The notes beneath the pieces were generated by a model. That model was not told the origin of the DNA and searched no databases. It saw nothing but the letters and a program-made list of their open reading frames with translations. Below are positions 6,686 to 10,313 of a DNA stretch of 10,313 nucleotides, one piece after another. Location of the stretch: positions 1 to 10,313 of the forward strand of contig JADFNR010000120.1 in the NCBI GenBank assembly GCA_022563275.1, in the 5' to 3' direction. Each line of letters opens with the position of its first letter. Position 1 is the stretch's first letter. Both the position numbers and the translations under genes were made by a program. Source of the DNA: Chloroflexota bacterium (lineage in GTDB: Bacteria; Chloroflexota; Dehalococcoidia; UBA3495).

Positions 6686-7045
6686 ATGTCGCTCTATTTT
6701 CTCTTGGGGTCGTTGACCCATGACGGCCAACGGATGCTTCACGGCAACCCGAACCTAATCACGGACCGCACCCGGGACCTGAAAATTCCAGGGGCTGAGA
6801 TTCTGGGCCAGTACGCCGTCTTGGGCCGGTATGACTTCGTGATAATGGTGGAGGCCGACGACAATGATGCGGTGGCCAGATTGTCCTTGGAACTGGGCAT
6901 GCGCACCGGACTCCATCTGGAGACACTGCCGGCCATCCCCATCGGATTCATGGGCGACGGGCCTCCTCCTAGCCCGGCCGACCAGGAAGAGCCGGTGAGA
7001 CTAACCCCGGACTTTACGCCGCCGGACGGGCCGGGGGACGAGTAA
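6686..7045 (+). CDS. GYD-domain protein
   Basis: This small 119-residue protein matches the GYD family: a short alpha/beta ferredoxin-like domain (residues 1-85) with an N-terminal strand 'SLYFLLGSLT', the 'GQYAVLGRYDFVIMVEADD' strand-turn-strand (41-59) containing the G-x-Y-D signature (G47-R-Y-D50), a helix 'NDAVARLSLELG' and a last strand 'GLHLETLPAIPIG'. The family's biochemical role is not established; related small domains form dimeric alpha/beta barrels. Residues 90-119 are a Pro/Asp/Glu-rich tail with no evident fold. The ATG follows GGGGGAT by five bases. It lies between thiY and tenA, 83 bases after one and 73 before the other, so it is probably part of the same transcript. There is no signal peptide. 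A role in thiamin salvage is guilt by association only. Confidence 0.75.
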   Translation: MSLYFLLGSLTHDGQRMLHGNPNLITDRTRDLKIPGAEILGQYAVLGRYDFVIMVEADDNDAVARLSLELGMRTGLHLETLPAIPIGFMGDGPPPSPADQEEPVRLTPDFTPPDGPGDE

Positions 7046-7079
7046 ATTATTGGGCTGATCTATCCGGCTAAATTCTCGA

Positions 7080-7095
7080 CGGCACGCCTGTGCCG
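7080..7095 (+). other. Small hairpin in the GYD-tenA gap
   Basis: CGGCAC and GTGCCG make a perfect 6-bp stem around GCCT, starting 34 bases after the GYD stop and ending 23 bases before the tenA start. No T-run follows, so it is not a standard terminator. It might act as an mRNA processing or stabilising element. Confidence 0.3.
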
Positions 7096-7118
7096 CCAGT
7101 GTTGAGGACGTAAGGGCA

Positions 7119-7781
7119 TTGGGTTTAAGCGACGAACTCCGGGCCGGGGTTGGGCCCATCTGGGAGAAGGTGGTCACCCACCCCTTCGTCACCGATATGG
7201 CCGATGGGTCCCTGGACCGGAAGACCTTCGACATCTATTTCGACCAGGACTACCTGTTCCTGCGGGACTGGTCGATACTGCTCAGCCTGGCCATCGCCAA
7301 AGCCCCCGACTTCGACGCTGCCCGTGAACTGGTGGGGTTCTTGCACCTGGGGCTGGGCGGCGAAGAGGGCCTGTTTCAAGAGGCGTTCCGGGAACGGGGC
7401 CTCTCCCGCGAAGCGGTGAAGGGGCTCCAGTACCTGCCCACCACCCAGAACTACAGCGGCTACCTGCGCACCCAGGCCTACGAGGGCACGTTCATCGAGG
7501 TCGCCGCCACGTTGCTGGCGGTGGAGTGGCCCTACCTGGACTGGGCCCAACAGGCGGAGCAGGCAGGCAAGAAACCGGGCGACCGCTACTACCAGACTTG
7601 GATCGACATCCACACCAGTTCCGGCATGTCCAGGTTCGTGGACTGGCTGCGCAGCGTGGTGGACGGGTGCGCTCCCACCCCGGACCAGCGGGAGAAGCTG
7701 CAGGAAATATTCCGGAACGTGCTCCGCTATGAGTATCAGTTCTTCGACATGGCCTACCGGGGGGAAACGTGGCCGGAGTGA
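7119..7781 (+). CDS. tenA: TenA-family thiamin pyrimidine salvage hydrolase lacking the active-site Cys
   Basis: TenA is a soluble all-helical (haem-oxygenase-like) enzyme that hydrolyses aminopyrimidine breakdown products of thiamin to HMP. This 220-residue protein has full family length. Conserved points are HPFVTDM (21-27), FDQDYLFL (41-48) with the substrate-binding Asp (D44), YQTWID (158-163) and [15 protein letters not shown] (204-218) with the catalytic Glu (E205). In Bacillus TenA the nucleophile Cys135 lies in LLPCYW; here the same helix reads LLAVEW (132-137), so Val takes the Cys place and Glu136 is next. The only Cys is C184, elsewhere. This points to the Cys-less TenA_E type rather than the TenA_C type. 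Other tyrosines of the Bacillus site also seem changed (F47, H165). The start is TTG at 7119, chosen because it gives the normal N-terminus and no ATG or GTG lies nearby upstream; GAGGA precedes it. It overlaps thiD. Confidence 0.9.
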   Translation: MGLSDELRAGVGPIWEKVVTHPFVTDMADGSLDRKTFDIYFDQDYLFLRDWSILLSLAIAKAPDFDAARELVGFLHLGLGGEEGLFQEAFRERGLSREAVKGLQYLPTTQNYSGYLRTQAYEGTFIEVAATLLAVEWPYLDWAQQAEQAGKKPGDRYYQTWIDIHTSSGMSRFVDWLRSVVDGCAPTPDQREKLQEIFRNVLRYEYQFFDMAYRGETWPE

Positions 7782-8593
7782 GACAAGTTCCCTCCGCAAT
7801 GACCATAGCAGGCTCCGACTCGGGCGCCGGGGCGGGGATACAGGCCGACCTCAAGACCTTCGCCGCCCTGGGTGTTTACGGCACATCGGTATTGACCGCC
7901 ATCACCGCGCAAAACACGGTGGCCGTGACCGCCGTGCATGAGGTCCCGACCGATGTGATCGAGGCCCAGATCGACGCGGTGGTGACCGACATCGGTGTGG
8001 ACGCCTTGAAGACGGGCATGCTGTCCAGCAGCGCCATCATCGAATGCGTCACGGCATCACTGAAGAAGTATCCCGGTATACCGGGACTCCGGCGGTTGGT
8101 CGTGGACCCGGTGATGGTCGCCAAGAGCGGCGACTCCCTCCTGGAGAAAGATGCCGTCGAAACCCTGCGTCAACGGCTGCTGCCCATGGCCGCGGTGGTC
8201 ACCCCAAACATCCCCGAGGCCGAAACCCTGACCGGCCTGTCCATCGTCACCGATGAAGACGTCCGGGAAGCGGCCCGGGCCATCGTTGGCATGGGCGCCA
8301 CGTCGGTGGTGGTCAAAGGGGGGCACCGGGAGGGGCCCGCAACCGATGTGTACTATGATGGCAGTGACTTCGAAATTTTCACATCGCCCCGGATCGAGAC
8401 CGTCAATACCCACGGGACCGGCTGCACCTTCGCCTCGGCGGTGGCCGCCGGCCTGGCCAAAGGCCTTCAAACCAAAGACGCCGTGGGGCTGGCCAAGGAA
8501 TTTGTCACCGAGGCCATCCGCCGCTCTTTCCCCATCGGCCAGGGACACGGTCCCCTGCATCACTTCTACAAGCTCTGGCCGGAAAAGCTTTAG
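7769..8593 (+). CDS. thiD: Hydroxymethylpyrimidine/phosphomethylpyrimidine kinase
   Basis: ThiD phosphorylates HMP to HMP-P and then HMP-PP, the pyrimidine half of thiamin phosphate. This 274-residue ribokinase-fold protein shows [20 protein letters not shown] (11-30; GAG where GGG is usual), TAITAQNT (43-50), [11 protein letters not shown] (111-121), [12 protein letters not shown] (145-156), VVKGGH (181-186) and the anion-hole loop [18 protein letters not shown] (213-230) with the catalytic Cys at 219. It looks fully active. The given GTG start overlaps tenA by 13 bases and follows a run of six G; a GTG at 7778, forming a GTGA overlap with the tenA stop, is nearly as good and would remove three residues. 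The overlap implies coupled translation with tenA, the enzyme that supplies HMP. No ThiE domain is fused at the C-terminus. Confidence 0.96.
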   Translation: MAGVRQVPSAMTIAGSDSGAGAGIQADLKTFAALGVYGTSVLTAITAQNTVAVTAVHEVPTDVIEAQIDAVVTDIGVDALKTGMLSSSAIIECVTASLKKYPGIPGLRRLVVDPVMVAKSGDSLLEKDAVETLRQRLLPMAAVVTPNIPEAETLTGLSIVTDEDVREAARAIVGMGATSVVVKGGHREGPATDVYYDGSDFEIFTSPRIETVNTHGTGCTFASAVAAGLAKGLQTKDAVGLAKEFVTEAIRRSFPIGQGHGPLHHFYKLWPEKL

Positions 8594-8615
8594 TCGAAAC
8601 CGGAGGGCCAAGAAG

Positions 8616-8984
8616 ATGACTACGCAGCCCAGCACCTTCAGGTGTCCCGTCGAGATCGGGCCCAGGGACGGCGCCCGGTTCCAGCGGGTGATCGTCGTCG
8701 CCGGGTCGGAAAACATCTATTCGGTGCTCCCCTCCACCCTGTTGGAGATGCTGGGCGTATCCCCGGAATGGGAATCCCGGTTCACCCTGCCCGGCGGCGG
8801 CTGGGAGATGCTGCCCATGGCCGAGGTGCGCATGCGAATCGACGGCCAAGAGCGCACCACCATCTGCGTCTACGGCAAGCCGGATGGCGATCCCATACTG
8901 GGCCGCCACACCCTGGCCGCATTCGGCCTGGCCGCTGACCACGGCGAGAAGAAACTGGTCCAGGCCGACATGTTCTTGAGCTAG
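8616..8984 (+). CDS. Clan AA (retropepsin-like) aspartic protease homologue with degenerate active site
   Basis: This 122-residue protein resembles the small single-domain clan AA aspartyl proteases common in Chloroflexota. The C-terminal half gives the best match: 'ILGRHTLAAFGLAADHGEKK' followed by 'LV' (94-115), where the family has an LLG-x-x-TLE-x-x-GL-x-VD-x-x-x-x-x-LV pattern. The flap-like strand 'GWEMLPMAEVRMRIDGQERTT' is split around 62-82. The N-terminal half has the expected '..VLPSTLLEMLGV' (37-48) after the active-site turn, but where the family has hydrophobic-hydrophobic-D-[ST]-G-A this protein has VVAGSEN (27-33): no Asp, so no proteolysis is expected. The ATG at 8616 has a GGAGGG site; an open frame extends further upstream inside thiD but has no such site. 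It begins 22 bases after thiD, suggesting membership of the thi transcript. Function is unknown; a substrate-binding or regulatory role is possible. Confidence 0.65.
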   Translation: MTTQPSTFRCPVEIGPRDGARFQRVIVVAGSENIYSVLPSTLLEMLGVSPEWESRFTLPGGGWEMLPMAEVRMRIDGQERTTICVYGKPDGDPILGRHTLAAFGLAADHGEKKLVQADMFLS

Positions 8985-9003
8985 CATTTCCCATCATTAA
9001 TCA

Positions 9004-9017
9004 GCTAAACGATTAGC
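9004..9017 (+). other. Weak hairpin after the thi cluster
   Basis: GCTAA and TTAGC flank ACGA, 19 bases after the last thi-cluster stop. It is short and AT-rich and has only CTTACT after it, so it is a poor terminator. No better terminator is visible for the cluster. Confidence 0.2.
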
Positions 9018-9027
9018 CTTACTAACA

Positions 9028-9052
9028 CCGTTCGTGGTGAGCCCGTCGAACC
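9028..9052 (+). repeat. Widespread extragenic repeat, left copy
   Basis: The unit reads CCGTTCGTGGTGAGCC then CGTCGAACC. It is a form of a dispersed repeat found in many bacterial genomes and best known for producing spurious peptides of the PFVLSLSKG / STGSPRTV type in automatic annotations. GTGGT and ACCAC within and just after it can pair as a small hairpin. Confidence 0.65.
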
Positions 9053-9103
9053 ACCACTCCGAGTGAGTCGATATTCCCCGATCAAAGCCGTGGCTGATGC
9101 GCG

Positions 9104-9130
9104 CCCTTCGACGCGGCTCAGGACGAACGG
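9104..9130 (-). repeat. Widespread extragenic repeat, right inverted copy
   Basis: Read on the minus strand it is CCGTTCGTCCTGAGCC then GCGTCGAAGGG, matching the left copy in inverted orientation. The GG/CC pair that closes the small hairpin in the left copy is changed to CC/GG here, a compensated change. Together the two copies bound a 103-base palindromic element (9028-9130). Confidence 0.65.
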
Positions 9131-9237
9131 ATAACCGCAACGGCTAAATTCCAAACCAAGTACCACGTGCACCTTCCACACGATACAAACCCAGCTTTCT
9201 TCCGCCTTCCGTCGTGTCTGGTTCCTGCCCCCTGCGG

Positions 9238-9243
9238 TATAAT
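9238..9243 (+). promoter_or_regulatory. Probable -10 box of the ileS promoter
   Basis: A perfect TATAAT lies 72 bases before the ileS start. The expected -35 region (around 9215-9220) is poor and there is no extended -10 TG, so the promoter may need an activator or be weak. The rest of 8985-9315 holds no T-box leader: I looked for the conserved GGGTGGNACCGCG-type motif and did not find it. Confidence 0.45.
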
Positions 9244-9271
9244 GCACGATTAGTATGTCAACGGCTGCCCA

Positions 9272-9298
9272 GACACCATTCCACCGGACACCATTCCA
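9272..9298 (+). repeat. Two 12-base direct repeats in the ileS leader
   Basis: GACACCATTCCA occurs at 9272-9283 and again at 9287-9298, separated by CCG. The second copy abuts the AAAGGA ribosome-binding site of ileS (9298-9303). It could be a simple duplication or an RNA/protein binding site; nothing known matches. Confidence 0.5.
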
Positions 9299-9315
9299 AA
9301 GGAACACCCTTCCCG

Positions 9316-10313
9316 ATGTTTAAACCCGTATCCAGCCGCGTAAGTTTCCCGGAGTTGGACGCCAACGTCCTGCAGCGATGGAAGGATAAGGACGTCTTCC
9401 GCCGCACCGAGAGCGAACGCCCTGACGCCCCTCTTTTCATGATGTACGAGGGCCCGCCCACGGCCAACGGCAGCCCCGGCATCCACCACGTTCTGGCCCG
9501 GGTCTTCAAAGACGTCATCTGCCGTTACCGCACCATGAAGGGCTACCGTGTGCAGCGCAAGGGCGGCTGGGACACCCACGGACTGCCCGTGGAGTTGGAG
9601 GTCGAGAAAGAGCTGGGCCTGAAGAGCAAAAAGGAGATCGAAGAGTACGGCATCGAGGAGTTCAACAAGAGATGCCGGGAGAGCGTCTTCCGCTACGTGA
9701 AAGAGTGGGAGACCATGACCGACCGCATCGGCTACTGGGTCGATATGGAAGACCCCTACGTCACCCTGCACAACGACTACATCGAGACCGGCTGGTGGAT
9801 GCTGAAAACCCTGTGGGACCGGGACCTGCTCTACCAGACCATGCGCGGCACTCCACACTGTCCCCGCTGCGTGACCAGCCTCAGCTCCCACGAGGTGGCC
9901 CTGGGCTACCGGGAGAACACGCCCGACCCCTCAGTCTTCGTAAAGTTCCAGCTTGACCCGGCTGCTACATCAGGAAAGGCCGGGGACAAAGCCGCCGTCC
10001 TAGAAAAGCTGGGCGCCGGCAATTTTGACGTGTTCTTTCTGGCTTGGACCACTACGCCATGGACCCTGCCCGGCAACACGGCCCTGGCCGTGGACAAGGA
10101 CGCTGACTACAGCATCGTTGAACTGGAAGACGAAGGCGGCCGCCACCGTTTAGTGCTGGCGCAAGCATTGGTCTCGGCCAATATCAAACAAGAACACACC
10201 ATCGCCGGCTCAGTCAAGGGCTCCGACCTGGTGGGGCTGGGCTACACACCCCTCTATGATCCCAACGAGTTTGGGTCTCAGGTGCAGCGGTTCGTGCACC
10301 GGCCCGGGCCTGG
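9316..10313 (+). CDS. ileS: Isoleucyl-tRNA synthetase, N-terminal part, with GIHH in place of the HIGH motif
   Basis: The enzyme attaches isoleucine to tRNA-Ile. The window holds the first 332 residues of an expected 1,000 or more; the frame is open to the right edge. The N-terminal Rossmann half is clear: MMYEGPPTANGSPGIHHVLA (42-61), GGWDTHGLPVELEVEKELGL (83-102), 'EYGIEEFNKRCRESVF' (110-125), 'CPRC' (182-185), LSSHEVALGY (189-198), and the start of the CP1 editing domain with WTTTPWTLPGN (244-254), whose Thr-rich strand is needed for hydrolysing Val-tRNA. The protein resembles the Thermus/eukaryote-like (type 2) group more than the E. coli-like type (LSSHE rather than ALAEAE-type sequence). 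The class I signature HxGH is replaced by G55-I-H-H58, a swap of its first and third residues. The KMSKS motif lies outside. The ATG has AAAGGA upstream. It is separated from the thi cluster by 331 bases and has its own probable promoter. Confidence 0.96.
   Translation, partial: MFKPVSSRVSFPELDANVLQRWKDKDVFRRTESERPDAPLFMMYEGPPTANGSPGIHHVLARVFKDVICRYRTMKGYRVQRKGGWDTHGLPVELEVEKELGLKSKKEIEEYGIEEFNKRCRESVFRYVKEWETMTDRIGYWVDMEDPYVTLHNDYIETGWWMLKTLWDRDLLYQTMRGTPHCPRCVTSLSSHEVALGYRENTPDPSVFVKFQLDPAATSGKAGDKAAVLEKLGAGNFDVFFLAWTTTPWTLPGNTALAVDKDADYSIVELEDEGGRHRLVLAQALVSANIKQEHTIAGSVKGSDLVGLGYTPLYDPNEFGSQVQRFVHRPGP

Noticed and set aside
7125..7799. A 224-codon minus-strand open frame over tenA
   Set aside because: Exact antisense shadow of the well-supported tenA gene, with no ribosome-binding site or recognisable domain.
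8253..8615. N-terminal extension of the small retropepsin-like gene into thiD
   Set aside because: The extension is a Pro/Arg/Ser-rich out-of-frame reading of thiD. The ATG at 8616 has a good ribosome-binding site and gives a normal family length.
9005..9307. A 100-codon minus-strand open frame in the thi-ileS gap containing a PFVLSRVEG-like and STGSPRTV-like peptide
   Set aside because: These peptides are the usual spurious translation of the dispersed repeat at 9028-9130, not a gene.
8985..9315. T-box leader upstream of ileS
   Set aside because: No conserved T-box sequence and no T-run terminator were found in the gap.

Overview
The window (GC-rich, roughly 60% by eye) looks like a chromosomal segment of a Chloroflexota bacterium, probably in the Dehalococcoidia/SAR202 sphere. 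The reasons are an F420-type luciferase-like oxidoreductase, an Asp-box (BNR) repeat protein, a ThiXYZ-type importer under a TPP riboswitch, a clan-AA-protease-like small protein and a Thermus/eukaryote-like isoleucyl-tRNA synthetase. This assignment is inference from gene content and protein style, not from a marker gene.

Layout. 1-230: tail of a plus-strand Asp-box repeat protein. 253-277: a perfect hairpin between convergent genes. 367-3357: three minus-strand genes, namely a luciferase-like (F420-type) oxidoreductase, an unrecognised 194-residue protein, and an HMG-CoA-lyase-like TIM-barrel enzyme with a strong terminator at 2115-2147. 3358-3909: a 552-base divergent regulatory region with two near-consensus sigma70 promoters back to back, then a TPP riboswitch and an intrinsic terminator on the plus strand. 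3910-8984: a seven-gene plus-strand cluster. 8985-9315: an intergenic region with an inverted pair of a widespread extragenic repeat and the ileS leader. 9316-end: the first 332 codons of ileS.

How the genes work together. The riboswitch-led cluster encodes an ABC importer (ATPase thiZ, permease thiX, binding lipoprotein thiY), then a GYD-domain protein, tenA, thiD and a small retropepsin-like protein. ThiXYZ + TenA + ThiD is a coherent pathway: import of a thiamin pyrimidine breakdown product (formylaminopyrimidine in characterised systems), hydrolysis to HMP by TenA, and two phosphorylations by ThiD to HMP-PP. No thiazole synthesis gene, thiE or ylmB-type deformylase lies in the window. TPP would shut the cluster off through the leader terminator.

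Most worth a second look: (1) the IleRS signature motif reads GIHH instead of HxGH, a swap associated with strong mupirocin resistance in some type 2 IleRS; (2) TenA lacks the active-site cysteine; (3) the last thi-cluster gene looks like a clan AA aspartic protease that has lost its catalytic Asp; (4) a GYD-domain protein sits inside the thiamin cluster; (5) the HMG-CoA-lyase-like enzyme has Glu where the family has its metal-binding Asp.
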